A stretch of DNA of 64,000 nt from an uncultured Lachnospiraceae bacterium (GCA_947625755.1 CANQPJ010000004.1:1-64000); one strand, 5' to 3'. Positions 17,687 to 27,452 are shown, numbered from the stretch's first letter. Program-made: numbers and translations. Notes: generated by a model not told the origin, from the letters alone.

Positions 17687-18325
17687 ATGCAGGTTTTTTA
17701 TTTTAATATAACACCTCTTAGAAACAAAAATATTTTTGCGGAAAAAGTCAAGGAAGTGAGTCCGGAACGTTTGGCAAAAATAGAACGATTGAAAAAACAG
17801 GATGATAAGTTCCGGTGTCTGGGCGCCGGGTTATTGATTAACTATGTCAAACAGAGATTTGGCATTGATGATGAAATCATGATTGAAAAAAACGGTAAAC
17901 CACATTTTAAAAATGCAAAAATATCGTTTAATTTATCTCATTCCGGAAATTATGTTGTGATAGTAGTATCAGATTATAATATCGGCATAGATATTCAGCG
18001 TATGGAAAAGCGTAATTCGCTGATTGCAGAGAAAAATTTTTGTGCCAGTGAATGTGATTATATTAATGAAAACGACAATTATGAAATTAAAAGGCAGAGA
18101 TTTCATGAAATTTGGACCATTAAAGAAGCATATCTGAAAAATATAGGAATAGGACTTAGGAAACCGCTAAATTCTTTTGAAGTAGATTTGGGAGAAAAGG
18201 GTCCGAGAATTATTGACAATCCGGGATATTCCATTTTGCAAATGAAGATTGACAGTATGTATATTATGGCAATCTGCGCAGATATAAGAGACAAGGAATT
18301 TTCGATTCAGGAAGTGGAATTATAA
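17687..18325 (+). CDS. 4'-phosphopantetheinyl transferase, Sfp type
   Basis: 212 residues. It transfers the phosphopantetheine arm of CoA to carrier proteins. Motifs of the Sfp class are present in order: ENGKPHF, SFNLSHSGNYVV, IGIDIQ (metal site) and WTIKEAYLKNIGIG. RBS AGGAGAC lies before ATG 17687. No carrier protein or polyketide/peptide synthase gene is nearby, so its partner may be a primary fatty-acid ACP or a distant cluster. Confidence 0.9.
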   Translation: MQVFYFNITPLRNKNIFAEKVKEVSPERLAKIERLKKQDDKFRCLGAGLLINYVKQRFGIDDEIMIEKNGKPHFKNAKISFNLSHSGNYVVIVVSDYNIGIDIQRMEKRNSLIAEKNFCASECDYINENDNYEIKRQRFHEIWTIKEAYLKNIGIGLRKPLNSFEVDLGEKGPRIIDNPGYSILQMKIDSMYIMAICADIRDKEFSIQEVEL

Positions 18326-18341
18326 ACGCATTGTATTAAAA

Positions 18342-18411
18342 ACAGCTGTAAATGATAAGTACCCTCTATACCGGACGAACCGGTATAGAGGGTACTTATC
18401 ATTTACGCTGT
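18342..18411. terminator. Very long near-perfect hairpin between convergent genes
   Basis: Arms 18342-18374 and 18380-18411 are complementary over 32 bp with a single bulged T, and the loop is only ACGAA. TCTTTG TTTT follows on the plus strand. It ends the PPTase transcript and could end the methyltransferase transcript from the other side, but the stem is far longer than an ordinary terminator. Confidence 0.75.
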
Positions 18412-18458
18412 CTTTGTTTTACAGCCCTTTGCCCAAAACTAAAATTTTCTTTATATAT

Positions 18459-19319
18459 TTATTGACTCCATCGTCCGGAAGCTCCGCATGGAAGAACCAG
18501 TCCGTTAGAAGTCACAGGCAGTCCGATTTCCTGCGCTTCAACTTTGCCCCCAAACTTTGGAACAATCGCTGTATTTATTATATAGCATAATACTGCCGGC
18601 TGCAATCCGGTAGTGTAGGAATTAATTAAAAAAAACAAAGGATCATTGCTCAAAATGTTCGTACATAATTCTACAAACGGAAAAATACTTTCCTCTATTT
18701 TCCATGTTTCGCCTTTGGGTCCTCTGCCATAAGAAGGAGGGTCCATAATGATTCCGTCATATTTATTGCCGCGCCGGATTTCTCTTTCCACAAATTTCAC
18801 ACAATCATCTACCAGCCATCTTACAGGTCTGTCAGCCAATCCGGAAGAAATGGCATTTTCTTTTGCCCAGCTTACCATACCTTTTGAGGCATCTACATGT
18901 GTTACATGTGCTCCGGCATCCAGTGCAGCTAAAGTTGCGCCTCCGGTATAAGCAAAAAGATTTAAGACTTTAATGGGTCTGTTGGCATTTTTAATTTTAT
19001 CTGAACACCAGTCCCAGTTTACCGCCTGTTCCGGAAAAAGTCCTGTATGTTTAAAGCTAAATGGTTTCAAATTAAATTTAAGGGTTTTATAGCCGATAAC
19101 CCATTGTTTTGGAAGATTAAAAAATTCCCATTGACCTCCGCCTTTATTGCTTCGGTGATAACGGGCATTACACTTGTGCCATCCCTTGTCTTTTTTTGGA
19201 GTATTCCAAATAACCTGTGGATCAGGGCGGACCAGTAAATAGTTCCCCCATCGTTCTAATTTTTCTCCGGTTGAAGTATCAATTACTTCGTAATCTTTCC
19301 AATTATCTGCAATCCACAT
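18459..19319 (-). CDS. Class I SAM-dependent methyltransferase, RlmI-like
   Basis: 286 residues. The Rossmann-type SAM-binding segment VLNLFAYTGGATLAALDAGA, the acidic VTHVDAS and the DPPSYGRG catalytic motif match the Methyltrans_SAM group that includes 23S rRNA m5C methyltransferase RlmI. An N-terminal PUA domain as in full-length RlmI is absent, and the N-terminus is instead rich in Trp and Arg. The substrate is probably RNA but is not proved. A weak AAAGGA precedes ATG 19319. It is convergent with the PPTase gene across the long hairpin. Confidence 0.85.
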   Translation of the reverse strand: MWIADNWKDYEVIDTSTGEKLERWGNYLLVRPDPQVIWNTPKKDKGWHKCNARYHRSNKGGGQWEFFNLPKQWVIGYKTLKFNLKPFSFKHTGLFPEQAVNWDWCSDKIKNANRPIKVLNLFAYTGGATLAALDAGAHVTHVDASKGMVSWAKENAISSGLADRPVRWLVDDCVKFVEREIRRGNKYDGIIMDPPSYGRGPKGETWKIEESIFPFVELCTNILSNDPLFFLINSYTTGLQPAVLCYIINTAIVPKFGGKVEAQEIGLPVTSNGLVLPCGASGRWSQ

Positions 19320-19483
19320 TTTCTTTTTCCTTTATTTTATAGAATTATATATAATTTCAAATTATTCTATCATATATAATAAAAAGAAACAAATGCAAAA
19401 AAATCTTTGTAAATATATGGAGATTTTTGGCATAAAGAGGTATAATACATATACATAATTTTGAAGTCAAGGAGGTAACGCAA

Positions 19484-20023
19484 ATGGCTAACAAATATGA
19501 GGGGACGCAAACAGAGAAAAATTTACAAACTGCATTCGCCGGAGAATCCCAGGCAAGGAACAAATATACTTTTTTTGCTTCTGTTGCAAAGAAAGAAGGA
19601 TTTGAGCAAATATCTTCTCTGTTTCTGGATACTGCAAACAATGAAAAAGAACATGCAAAGTTGTGGTTTAAAGAATTAAATGGTATCGGAGATACTTCAG
19701 ACAACCTTCAGGCGGCAGCAGAAGGGGAAAATTATGAGTGGACAGATATGTATGACGGATTTGCCAAGACAGCAGAGGAAGAAGGATTTCCTGAATTGGC
19801 AGAAAAATTCCGTTTGGTAGCAGCCATTGAAAAACGTCATGAAGAAAGGTATCGTGCATTACTTAAAAATGTTGAAACAAAAGCAGTATTTGAAAAGAGT
19901 GAAGTAAAGGTATGGGAATGCCGAAACTGCGGACATATTGTTGTTGGAACAAAAGCACCGGATGTATGTCCTACTTGCGCACATCCACAGAGTTTCTTTG
20001 AGATTTGCGCAGAGAATTATTAA
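19484..20023 (+). CDS. Rubrerythrin (second copy)
   Basis: 179 residues. The diiron domain ligands are in [22 protein letters not shown] and [10 protein letters not shown]; the C-terminal rubredoxin has ECRNCGH and [16 protein letters not shown] precedes ATG 19484, and TATAAT lies at 19441-19446. It is shorter and clearly diverged from the copy at 16942, so this is an old paralogue rather than a recent duplication. Role: peroxide reduction. Confidence 0.93.
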   Translation: MANKYEGTQTEKNLQTAFAGESQARNKYTFFASVAKKEGFEQISSLFLDTANNEKEHAKLWFKELNGIGDTSDNLQAAAEGENYEWTDMYDGFAKTAEEEGFPELAEKFRLVAAIEKRHEERYRALLKNVETKAVFEKSEVKVWECRNCGHIVVGTKAPDVCPTCAHPQSFFEICAENY

Positions 20024-20039
20024 TTATTACATATAAAGC

Positions 20040-20075
20040 AGTGGCAGTCATATGACTGTCGCTCTTTTATTGTAT
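20040..20075 (+). terminator. Terminator after the second rubrerythrin gene
   Basis: A 10-bp stem with a few G-T pairs (AGTGGCAGTC / GACTGTCGCT) and loop ATAT, followed by CTTTTATT. Confidence 0.8.
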
Positions 20076-20146
20076 TGAAATGTTTTGTCTGACGGGTGGG
20101 TATGTTAAAATAAGAAATAAAGTATAATAAGGAAGGAAATTTTTAA

Positions 20147-20611
20147 ATGAATATTAGAAGGGCAGAAAAAAAAGATATTCCACAAATAGAGACCTTGCTG
20201 TATCAGGTGGCAAAGGTACATGCAGATGGACGCCCGGACTTATTTAAGCAGGGTGAAAAAAAGTATACGACAGATGAGCTGACTGTTCTGCTGGAGGATA
20301 CAGACAGACCCATTTTTGTTGCCGAGGAAGGCAGCAGAATACTGGGTTATGCGTTTTGTATTTATCAGCAGAATCATTCTAATGTATTAACAGATATTAA
20401 AACTTTGTATATTGATGACCTGTGCGTATTAGAAGGATTCCGGAAAAAACATGTAGGAAGACAGCTTTATGAGTATGTTTTAGAAACTGCAAAAGAAAAC
20501 GGATGTTACAATGTAACTTTAAATGTCTGGGAATGTAATCCGGGAGCGAGGAAGTTTTATGAAAAATGCGGATTACAGGTTCAGAAAACCGGTATGGAAA
20601 AAATATTATGA
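20147..20611 (+). CDS. GNAT-family N-acetyltransferase
   Basis: 154 residues. The acetyl-CoA fold is visible as IRRAEKKDIPQIETLLYQVA, then beta-4 and the pyrophosphate loop LYIDDLCVLEGFRKKHVGRQLYEY, and NPGARKFYEKCGL near the C-terminus. The substrate cannot be inferred. RBS AAGGAAGG precedes ATG 20147. It stands alone between a terminator and the S10 operon promoter. Confidence 0.85.
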   Translation: MNIRRAEKKDIPQIETLLYQVAKVHADGRPDLFKQGEKKYTTDELTVLLEDTDRPIFVAEEGSRILGYAFCIYQQNHSNVLTDIKTLYIDDLCVLEGFRKKHVGRQLYEYVLETAKENGCYNVTLNVWECNPGARKFYEKCGLQVQKTGMEKIL

Positions 20612-20643
20612 TTTAATATAAAGAAATATTTGTAAAAAAAGGC

Positions 20644-20672
20644 TTGCAATTTAAAATTTCCTATGTTATTAT
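20644..20672 (+). promoter_or_regulatory. Promoter of the S10 operon
   Basis: TTGCAA (20644-20649), a 17-nt spacer and TATTAT (20667-20672). Transcription should start near 20679, leaving an untranslated leader of about 240 nt. Confidence 0.75.
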
Positions 20673-20678
20673 TATCCG

Positions 20679-20917
20679 TGCTGTGACATTGATAGCGTTG
20701 AAGCGTGAGGTTGCTGCATACAAAAGATGCAGGTTTTCCGTGGAGCGAATGTCAAGTTAGAAAACTGGCGACAAGTCACTGTACAAAAATAGTCCACCAA
20801 AGGAGTGGAAACGGCGTGTGAAAGTTGTTTTAAAATATGACACACACGGAAAGGTTGTACGGTCACCGCTTGTCGTGCTAGAGTTTAAAATAGTACGAAA
20901 AGGAGGCGGCTTTTTTT
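20679..20917 (+). promoter_or_regulatory. Structured 5' leader of the S10 operon
   Basis: Several paired segments can be drawn: GACATT (20685) with AATGTC (20748), CTGCAT (20714) with ATGCAG (20727), and an outer helix CGACAAG (20769) with CTTGTCG (20869). The outer helix encloses GTAC/GTAC, CCAC/GTGG (20794, 20805) and CGTGTG/CACACG (20815, 20843). A nested multi-arm RNA right before rpsJ is what an autoregulatory ribosomal-protein leader looks like; the binding protein (L4 in enterobacteria) is not shown by the sequence. Confidence 0.65.
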
Positions 20918-21232
20918 ATGGCACAAGTAATGAGAATTACACTGAAGGCTTACGATCATAAATTAGTAGATCAGTCAGCCAAAAAGATTGTTGAAACTGC
21001 GAAAAGAACTGGAACAGAGGTTAGCGGTCCGGTACCACTACCAACGAAAAAAGAAGTTATTACTATTCTTAGAGCTGTTCACAACTACAAAGATTCAAGA
21101 GAGCAGTTTGAACAGAGAACTCATAAGAGACTCATCGACATCATTGCTCCAAGCCAGAAGGCAGTAGAAGCATTATCCAAGCTTGAAATGCCGGCAGGCG
21201 TGTACATTGATATTAAGATGAAAAACAAATAG
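20918..21232 (+). CDS. rpsJ: 30S ribosomal protein S10
   Basis: 104 residues, full length for the family. It belongs to the 30S head and, as NusE, also to antitermination complexes. [27 protein letters not shown] and the [17 protein letters not shown] loop are characteristic. RBS AAAGGAGG lies before ATG 20918. First gene of the S10-spc operon, behind the structured leader. A 115-nt gap to rplC follows. Confidence 0.98.
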   Translation: MAQVMRITLKAYDHKLVDQSAKKIVETAKRTGTEVSGPVPLPTKKEVITILRAVHNYKDSREQFEQRTHKRLIDIIAPSQKAVEALSKLEMPAGVYIDIKMKNK

Positions 21233-21347
21233 TGGGAATTATCCTTGAAGGTTTAATATAGGTAATTAACCGTTTTGGTTGATTACAAAACTGTTCTAGG
21301 ATGATCGCGGAATGCGATCCGCTGTAGATTAACAGGAGGTAATTATA
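21233..21347 (+). other. 115-nt rpsJ-rplC spacer with a small hairpin
   Basis: Much longer than other gaps in this operon. It contains GATCGC-GGAAT-GCGATC (21303-21319) and no ORF. It may be a processing or translational control element. Confidence 0.4.
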
Positions 21348-21977
21348 ATGAAGAAAGCTATTTTAGCAAGAAAAGTTGGAATGACCCAGATATTCAACGA
21401 AGCTGGCGAGTTCGTACCGGTTACGGTTCTTCAGGCAGGACCATGTGTAGTAACACAGGTAAAAACGGTTGAGAACGATGGATACGCAGCAGTACAGGTT
21501 GGTTTCGAAGAAATCAGGGAAAAGCTTGTAAACAAGCCTGTAAAGGGAATGTTTGACAAAGCAGGCGTATCTTACAGGAGATTTGTAAGAGAATTAAAAC
21601 TCGAAGGTGAATATGCAGTAAAAGATGAAATCAAAGCTGATGTTTTTGAGGCAGGAGATAAGATTGATGCTACTGCAATTGCAAAAGGAAAAGGATTTCA
21701 GGGTGCAATCAAGAGACACGGACAGTCAAGAGGACCTATGGCTCATGGTTCCAAATACCACAGACATGCAGGTTCAAACGGTTCCTGTTCATCACCAAGT
21801 AAGGTATTCAAAGGTAAAAAGATGCCTGGTCACATGGGTGGCAGACAGGTAACAACACAGAACCTTGAAATTGTTAGAGTTGATGCAGAAAAGAATTTAC
21901 TCTTAGTTAAAGGTGCTGTACCGGGACCGAAGAAGGCTTTAGTAACAATTAAAGAATCTGTGAAAGCCGGTAAGTAG
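21348..21977 (+). CDS. rplC: 50S ribosomal protein L3
   Basis: 209 residues. Assembly-initiating 50S protein whose long loop reaches the peptidyl-transferase centre. Start [16 protein letters not shown] and the loop [12 protein letters not shown] followed by [17 protein letters not shown] are conserved. RBS CAGGAGG before ATG 21348. It is followed by rplD after 23 nt. Confidence 0.98.
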   Translation: MKKAILARKVGMTQIFNEAGEFVPVTVLQAGPCVVTQVKTVENDGYAAVQVGFEEIREKLVNKPVKGMFDKAGVSYRRFVRELKLEGEYAVKDEIKADVFEAGDKIDATAIAKGKGFQGAIKRHGQSRGPMAHGSKYHRHAGSNGSCSSPSKVFKGKKMPGHMGGRQVTTQNLEIVRVDAEKNLLLVKGAVPGPKKALVTIKESVKAGK

Positions 21978-22000
21978 TATTTGAAAGGAGGAACGCACAG

Positions 22001-22621
22001 ATGGCAAAAGTATCTGTTTTAAATATGGAAGGAAGCGAAGTTGGAACAATTGAATTAAGCGATACAGTATTTGGTGTAGAAGTTAATGAAAATCTGGTAC
22101 ATCGTGCTGTTGTAAGCCAGCTCGCAAACAACCGCCAGGGAACACAGAAAGCGAAAACGCGTTCAGAAGTGAGCGGCGGTGGAAGAAAGCCATGGAGACA
22201 GAAAGGAACCGGTCATGCAAGACAGGGTTCAACAAGATCTCCACAGTGGACAGGCGGCGGAGTAGTGTTTGCTCCAACACCTAGAGATTATTCATTAAAG
22301 ATGAATAAGAAAGAAAAGAGACTGGCTTTGAAGTCAGCATTGACATCAAGAGTTAACGAAGGAAAATTAATCGTAGTTGATGAACTTAAGTTTGATGCTC
22401 CAAAGACAAAAGATTTTGTAGAGGTTATGGCAAACTTAAAAGCTGAAAAGGCGCTGGTTGTATTAAATGAAAATAATGTAAACACAGTAAAATCAGCTAA
22501 CAATATTCCTACAGTGAAAACAGCTTTGACAAATACAATTAATGTATACGATATTCTGAAATATGATACGTTAGTAGTTGAAAAAGCGGCTGTAGCAACA
22601 ATTGAGGAGGTGTACGCATAA
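22001..22621 (+). CDS. rplD: 50S ribosomal protein L4
   Basis: 206 residues. Lines the nascent peptide exit tunnel; in enterobacteria it also represses the S10 operon. The Arg/Gly-rich extended loop (RSEVSGGGRKPWRQKGTGHAR, then RSPQWTGGG) is intact. RBS AAAGGAGG before ATG 22001. Its stop overlaps the rplW start by one base (TAATG), so translation is coupled. It is the obvious candidate ligand for the rpsJ leader. Confidence 0.98.
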   Translation: MAKVSVLNMEGSEVGTIELSDTVFGVEVNENLVHRAVVSQLANNRQGTQKAKTRSEVSGGGRKPWRQKGTGHARQGSTRSPQWTGGGVVFAPTPRDYSLKMNKKEKRLALKSALTSRVNEGKLIVVDELKFDAPKTKDFVEVMANLKAEKALVVLNENNVNTVKSANNIPTVKTALTNTINVYDILKYDTLVVEKAAVATIEEVYA

Positions 22622-22920
22622 TGGCAGATATTAAATATTATGACGTGATACTTTCACCAGTTATTACTGAAAAAAGTATGAACGCTATGGCAGAAAAGAA
22701 ATATACATTCTACGTTCACACAGATGCTACAAAATCACAGATTGCTGACGCAGTTGAAAAAATGTTTGAAGGAACAAAAGTAGAAAGCGTTAAGACATTG
22801 AATTTAGCAGGAAAAAATAAAAGACGTGGATATGTAACAGGAAAGACAGCTGCAAGAAAGAAAGCGGTTGTACAATTAGCAGAGGATAGTGAAGATATTG
22901 AAATTTTCGCTGGTCTGTAA
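22621..22920 (+). CDS. rplW: 50S ribosomal protein L23
   Basis: 99 residues. Sits at the tunnel exit and docks trigger factor and SRP. YYDVILSPVITEKSM and the NKRRGYVTGKTAARKKAVV segment fit the family. The start overlaps the rplD stop. A 106-nt gap to rplB follows, unusually long for this operon. Confidence 0.97.
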   Translation: MADIKYYDVILSPVITEKSMNAMAEKKYTFYVHTDATKSQIADAVEKMFEGTKVESVKTLNLAGKNKRRGYVTGKTAARKKAVVQLAEDSEDIEIFAGL

Positions 22921-23026
22921 TTGATAAAGAGAATCTCCCACACACGTGGAAATTCCTTATTATTTGAACATTAAACGCAAGAAAAGCGTGATAACAAATT
23001 GACATTGATTTGAAAGGAGAAAGAAA
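22921..23026 (+). other. 106-nt rplW-rplB spacer
   Basis: No ORF. It contains AACGC-AAGAAAA-GCGTG near 22974-22991 and a TTGACA at 23000 with no matching -10 before the rplB RBS. Purpose unclear. Confidence 0.3.
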
Positions 23027-23869
23027 ATGGGAATTAAAACATTTAACCCATATACACCTTCCAGAAGAGCTATGACTATGCTTGACAATGCAGAGATTAC
23101 AAAAGCTACTCCGGAGAAGTCATTAACAAAATCTCTCAAGAAGACAGCAGGTCGTAACAATCAGGGTAAAATAACAGTTAGACACCACGGCGGTGGTTCC
23201 AGAAGAAAATACAGAATGATTGACTTTAAGAGAAATAAAGTTGATATTCCGGCAACAGTTAAGAGTATTGAATATGATCCGAACAGAACAGCAAACATTG
23301 CATTAATCTGTTATGCTGACGGTGAAAAGGCTTATATCCTTGCTCCTAACGGATTGAAAGTCGGCGATGTACTGATGAATGGAGAAAATGCTGAAGTAAA
23401 AGTAGGAAACTGCTTACCATTATCAGCCATTCCTGTCGGTACAGAAATTCATAATGTTGAGTTATATCCGGGAAAGGGCGGACAGTTGGTTCGTGCTGCC
23501 GGCAATGTAGCCCAGTTAATGGCAAAGGAAGGTAAATATGCAACATTAAGACTTCCTTCCGGTGAAATGAGAATGGTGCCAATCGTATGCAGAGCAACCA
23601 TTGGTACTGTTGGTAATATTGAGCATGGTCTTGTAAATATAGGTAAAGCAGGACGTAAACGTAATATGGGTATCAGACCTACAGTTCGTGGTTCTGTTAT
23701 GAACCCTAATGACCATCCACACGGTGGTGGTGAAGGACGTGCACCGGTTGGACGTCCGGGTCCATGTACACCTTGGGGTAAACCAGCACTTGGTTTGAAG
23801 ACTCGTAAAAAGAATAAGAAGTCTAACAAGATGATCGTTAGAAGACGTGACGGAAAGAACATGAAATAG
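23027..23869 (+). CDS. rplB: 50S ribosomal protein L2
   Basis: 280 residues, full length. It bridges subunits and supports peptidyl transfer. The RNA-binding [19 protein letters not shown] and the highly conserved [19 protein letters not shown] with its essential histidine are intact. RBS AAAGGAG before ATG 23027. rpsS follows after 13 nt. Confidence 0.98.
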   Translation: MGIKTFNPYTPSRRAMTMLDNAEITKATPEKSLTKSLKKTAGRNNQGKITVRHHGGGSRRKYRMIDFKRNKVDIPATVKSIEYDPNRTANIALICYADGEKAYILAPNGLKVGDVLMNGENAEVKVGNCLPLSAIPVGTEIHNVELYPGKGGQLVRAAGNVAQLMAKEGKYATLRLPSGEMRMVPIVCRATIGTVGNIEHGLVNIGKAGRKRNMGIRPTVRGSVMNPNDHPHGGGEGRAPVGRPGPCTPWGKPALGLKTRKKNKKSNKMIVRRRDGKNMK

Positions 23870-23882
23870 GAGGTAGAGACGA

Positions 23883-24155
23883 ATGGCTAGATCATTAAAA
23901 AAAGGTCCATTTGCGGATGAGAGTTTAATGAAGAAAATTGAAGCAATGAACGAATCCGGTGACAAGTCGGTAATTAAGACTTGGTCAAGACGTTCAACAA
24001 TTTTCCCACAGATGGTTGGACACACAATCGCTGTTCATGATGGTAGAAAGCATGTGCCGGTATATATTACAGAAGATATGGTTGGACATAAACTTGGTGA
24101 GTTTGTTTCTACCAGAACTTACAGAGGACATGGAAAAGACGAAAAGAGAGCTTAA
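23883..24155 (+). CDS. rpsS: 30S ribosomal protein S19
   Basis: 90 residues. Part of the 30S head near the A site, paired with S13. [19 protein letters not shown] and [21 protein letters not shown] are the family signatures. RBS AGGAGG before ATG 23883. Confidence 0.98.
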   Translation: MARSLKKGPFADESLMKKIEAMNESGDKSVIKTWSRRSTIFPQMVGHTIAVHDGRKHVPVYITEDMVGHKLGEFVSTRTYRGHGKDEKRA

Positions 24156-24188
24156 TAGGCTGTTAGAATTTGAAAGGAGGTCTCATCT

Positions 24189-24575
24189 ATGGCAAAAGGA
24201 CATAGATCCCAGATAAAGAGAGAGAGAAATGCGAACAAAGATACAAGACCATCAGCGAAATTATCTTACGCTAGAGTGTCTGTGCAGAAAGCATGTTTCG
24301 TATTAGATGCCATCAGAGGTAAAGATGTACAGAGTGCCATTGGTATTCTTACTTACAACCCGAGATATGCATCAAGCGTAATTTTGAAATTATTAAATTC
24401 AGCAATCGCAAATGCTGAGAACAACAATAACATGGATGTTAGTAAACTTTATGTTGCAGAGTGTTTTGCAAATGCAGCACCTACAATGAAAAGAATTAAA
24501 CCTAGAGCACAGGGTAGAGCTTATAGAATCTTAAAGAGAAACAGCCACATCACAATTGTGCTTGATGAGAGATAA
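24189..24575 (+). CDS. rplV: 50S ribosomal protein L22
   Basis: 128 residues. Its long hairpin forms the tunnel constriction. ARVSVQKACFVLDAIRGKDV and the hairpin end MKRIKPRAQGRAYRILKRNSHI are conserved, with no deletion typical of macrolide resistance. RBS AAAGGAGG before ATG 24189. Confidence 0.97.
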   Translation: MAKGHRSQIKRERNANKDTRPSAKLSYARVSVQKACFVLDAIRGKDVQSAIGILTYNPRYASSVILKLLNSAIANAENNNNMDVSKLYVAECFANAAPTMKRIKPRAQGRAYRILKRNSHITIVLDER

Positions 24576-24590
24576 GATAGGAGGCAAAGT

Positions 24591-25238
24591 ATGGGACAGA
24601 AAGTTAATCCACATGGATTAAGAGTCGGAGTTATTAAGGACTGGGACTCAAAATGGTATGCAGAAGCTGATTTTGCAGATAATCTGATTGAAGATTACAA
24701 AATCAGAACATACCTGAAGAAAAGATTATACGGTACAGGTGTTTCTAAAATTGAAATTGAAAGATCATCTGACAGAGTAAGAGTTAATGTTTACACAGCT
24801 AAGCCTGGTCTCGTAATCGGAAAAGGTGGTGCTGAAATTGAAAAGGTTAAAGCTGAAGTTCAGAAAATGACAGATAAAAAGTTATTTATGGATGTTAAGG
24901 ACGTGAAGAGACCTGATAAAGATGCTCAGTTAGTTGCAGAGAATATTGCGCAGCAGTTAGAAAACCGTGTTTCATTTAGAAGAGCTATGAAATCTGCAAT
25001 GTCCAGAACAATGAAAGCAGGAGCTTTAGGAATTAAGGCTGCTACATCAGGACGTCTTGGCGGCGCTGATATGGCTCGTACAGAGTTCTACAGCGAGGGA
25101 ACAATTCCGCTGCAGACATTACGTGCTGACATCGATTATGGTTTCGCGGAAGCTGATACAACTTACGGAAAAGTAGGTGTAAAAGTTTGGATTTACAACG
25201 GCGAAATACTTCCAACTAAAGAAGGGAGCGATAAATAA
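24591..25238 (+). CDS. rpsC: 30S ribosomal protein S3
   Basis: 215 residues. It lines the mRNA entry channel and has helicase activity there. [20 protein letters not shown], the KH-domain GKGG loop ([17 protein letters not shown]) and the C-terminal [17 protein letters not shown] are present. Its last base is the first base of the rplP start (TAATG overlap), giving coupled translation. Confidence 0.98.
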   Translation: MGQKVNPHGLRVGVIKDWDSKWYAEADFADNLIEDYKIRTYLKKRLYGTGVSKIEIERSSDRVRVNVYTAKPGLVIGKGGAEIEKVKAEVQKMTDKKLFMDVKDVKRPDKDAQLVAENIAQQLENRVSFRRAMKSAMSRTMKAGALGIKAATSGRLGGADMARTEFYSEGTIPLQTLRADIDYGFAEADTTYGKVGVKVWIYNGEILPTKEGSDK

Positions 25239-25675
25239 TGTTAATGCCAAAAAGAGTTAAGCATAGAAAACAGTTCCGTGGTTCTATGAGAGGAAAAGCA
25301 ACTAGAGGAAATAAAATAACATATGGTGAGTTCGGTATTGTAGCAATGGAGCCGGGCTGGATTAAATCAAATCAGATTGAAGCAGCCAGAATTGCCATGA
25401 CACGTTATGTAAAGCGTGGCGGTAAAGTTTGGATTAAGATATTCCCAGACAAGCCGGTAACGGCTACACCAGCTGAAACTCGAATGGGTAAAGGTAAAGG
25501 TGCACTTGAATATTGGGTAGCAGTAGTTAAACCGGGAAGAGTAATGTTTGAAATAGCTGGAGTTCCGGAAGAAATAGCGAAAGAGGCATTACGTCTTGCA
25601 ACACACAAACTTCCAATTAAATGCAAGGTTGTATCTCGTGAAGATTTAGAAGGCGGTGATAACAGTGAAAATTAA
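25238..25675 (+). CDS. rplP: 50S ribosomal protein L16
   Basis: 145 residues. Organises the A-site tRNA elbow on the 50[20 protein letters not shown] and [11 protein letters not shown]-type loop ([18 protein letters not shown]) match the family. Starts within the rpsC stop. Its C-terminal tail runs past the rpmC GTG start. Confidence 0.97.
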   Translation: MLMPKRVKHRKQFRGSMRGKATRGNKITYGEFGIVAMEPGWIKSNQIEAARIAMTRYVKRGGKVWIKIFPDKPVTATPAETRMGKGKGALEYWVAVVKPGRVMFEIAGVPEEIAKEALRLATHKLPIKCKVVSREDLEGGDNSEN

Positions 25676-25874
25676 AGAATATGTAGAAGATTTAAGAGGA
25701 AAATCAGCTACAGAGTTAGAAGATGAATTAGTAGCTGCTAAAAAGGAACTTTTCAATTTGAGATTCCAGAACGCAACAAACCAGTTAGATAACACAAGCA
25801 GAATTAAAGAAGTCAGAAAAAATATTGCCAGAATTCAGACAATAATTGTCGAGAAGACAAATGCTGCTAAATAG
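25665..25874 (+). CDS. rpmC: 50S ribosomal protein L29
   Basis: 69 residues, two long helices ([49 protein letters not shown]). Located near the tunnel exit. GTG 25665 is chosen because it gives the usual MKIKE start with AAGGCGG upstream; a GTG at 25656 would add three residues. Overlaps the end of rplP by 11 nt. Confidence 0.95.
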   Translation: MKIKEYVEDLRGKSATELEDELVAAKKELFNLRFQNATNQLDNTSRIKEVRKNIARIQTIIVEKTNAAK

Positions 25875-25911
25875 TTACAGGTTAATCCGAAAGTAAGAAA
25901 GGAGAATTGTT

Positions 25912-26166
25912 GTGGAAAGAAATTTAAGAAAAACACGTACCGGAAAAGTTGTCAGCGATAAGATGCAGAAAACTATCGTTGTTGCTGTAGAGGATCATGT
26001 AAAACATCCTTTATATAACAAAATCGTTAAGAGAACATACAAATTAAAAGCTCATGACGAAGAAAACACAGCCGGTATTGGTGATACAGTAAAAGTTATG
26101 GAAACAAGACCATTATCAAAAGATAAGAGATGGAGACTTGTTGAAATTATTGAAAAGGCTAAATAG
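25912..26166 (+). CDS. rpsQ: 30S ribosomal protein S17
   Basis: 84 residues, GTG start with GAAAGGAG upstream. OB-fold primary 16S binder. [22 protein letters not shown] and [19 protein letters not shown] are family-typical. Confidence 0.97.
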   Translation: MERNLRKTRTGKVVSDKMQKTIVVAVEDHVKHPLYNKIVKRTYKLKAHDEENTAGIGDTVKVMETRPLSKDKRWRLVEIIEKAK

Positions 26167-26196
26167 TCTTTGTAGAGATTAAAGGAGGAATACAGC

Positions 26197-26565
26197 ATGA
26201 TTCAACAGGAAAGCAGACTTAAAGTTGCTGATAATACAGGCGCTAAAGAATTACTTACAATCAGAGTAATGGGCGGCTCTACCAGAAGATATGCGAACAT
26301 TGGCGATATTATCGTTGCTACTGTTAAAGATGCAACACCAGGCGGAGTTGTTAAAAAAGGTGACGTTGTAAGAGCTGTAGTAGTTCGTACCGTTAAGGGC
26401 GCTCGTCGTAAAGATGGTTCATACATCAAATTTGACGAAAATGCTGCTGTAATTATAAAAGAAGATATGTCCCCAAGAGGAACCCGTATTTTTGGACCAG
26501 TTGCCAGAGAGTTAAGAGACAAGAAATTTATGAGAATTGTTTCTTTGGCACCTGAGGTTTTATAG
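26197..26565 (+). CDS. rplN: 50S ribosomal protein L14
   Basis: 122 residues, standard length. Forms an intersubunit bridge and docks Rsf[20 protein letters not shown] and the C-terminal [23 protein letters not shown] are diagnostic. RBS AAAGGAGG before ATG 26197. Confidence 0.98.
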   Translation: MIQQESRLKVADNTGAKELLTIRVMGGSTRRYANIGDIIVATVKDATPGGVVKKGDVVRAVVVRTVKGARRKDGSYIKFDENAAVIIKEDMSPRGTRIFGPVARELRDKKFMRIVSLAPEVL

Positions 26566-26574
26566 GAGGTATGC

Positions 26575-26889
26575 ATGATGTCAGCTATGAAAATTAAAAA
26601 AGGCGATACAGTTAAAGTAATTGCCGGTAAAGACAAAGGTAAAGAAGGTAAGGTTATTGCCGTAGATACAAAAAAAGGGACAATAACCGTTGAAGGTGTT
26701 AATATGCATACGAAGCACACAAAACCAAGTGCACAGAACCAGAATGGTGGCATTGTAACACAGGAAGGACCGATTAATGCATCTAACGTTATGCTTGTTG
26801 TAAAAGGACAGGTAACAAGAGTTGGATTCAAAGTAGAAGATGGAAAGAAAGTACGTATAGCCAAGAAAACCGGCGACGTAATTGATTAA
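26575..26889 (+). CDS. rplX: 50S ribosomal protein L24
   Basis: 104 residues with the KOW motif ([20 protein letters not shown]). An assembly initiator for the 50S. Two adjacent ATG codons (26575, 26578) follow AGGAGG; the first has 5-nt spacing, the second 8, so either is possible. Confidence 0.96.
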   Translation: MMSAMKIKKGDTVKVIAGKDKGKEGKVIAVDTKKGTITVEGVNMHTKHTKPSAQNQNGGIVTQEGPINASNVMLVVKGQVTRVGFKVEDGKKVRIAKKTGDVID

Positions 26890-26912
26890 TTTGAGAGAGG
26901 AGGTCCAGAAAG

Positions 26913-27452
26913 TTGAGCAGACTTAAAGAAAAGTATTTAAACGAGATTATGGATGAAATGAAAAAGAAGTTCGAATATAAGAACACTATGGAGATTCCAA
27001 AGCTCGACAAAATTGTAATAAACATGGGTGTTGGCGAAGCAAAAGAAAACGCTAAAATCTTAGAAACAGCCGTAAAAGACCTTGAGGCAATTACAGGTCA
27101 GAAGGCAGTTATAACAAGGGCGAAACATTCAGTAGCTAACTTCAAGTTGAGAGAAGGACAGCCAATCGGATGTAAAGTTACTCTTAGAGGAGAAAGAATG
27201 TACGAATTTTTAGACAGATTAGTAAATCTTGCTCTTCCTCGTGTAAGAGACTTTAGAGGTGTTAATCCAAACGCATTTGATGGAAGAGGAAATTATGCTC
27301 TTGGAATTAAGGAACAGGTTATTTTCCCTGAAATCGAATATGACAAAGTTGATAAAGTTAGAGGTATGGACATTATTTTTGTTACTACAGCTAACACTGA
27401 TGAAGAAGCTCGTGAATTATTGGCATTATTCAATATGCCATTTGCAAAGTAA
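26913..27452 (+). CDS. rplE: 50S ribosomal protein L5
   Basis: 179 residues. Binds 5S rRNA and contacts the P-site tRNA. TTG start with GGAGG 9 nt upstream; no ATG gives the full N-terminus ([15 protein letters not shown]). [21 protein letters not shown] and [24 protein letters not shown] are conserved. Confidence 0.97.
   Translation: MSRLKEKYLNEIMDEMKKKFEYKNTMEIPKLDKIVINMGVGEAKENAKILETAVKDLEAITGQKAVITRAKHSVANFKLREGQPIGCKVTLRGERMYEFLDRLVNLALPRVRDFRGVNPNAFDGRGNYALGIKEQVIFPEIEYDKVDKVRGMDIIFVTTANTDEEARELLALFNMPFAK

Noticed and set aside
26202-26864. 220-codon minus-strand frame over rplN and rplX
   Set aside because: Antisense shadow of two conserved ribosomal genes with no start signal and low-complexity composition.
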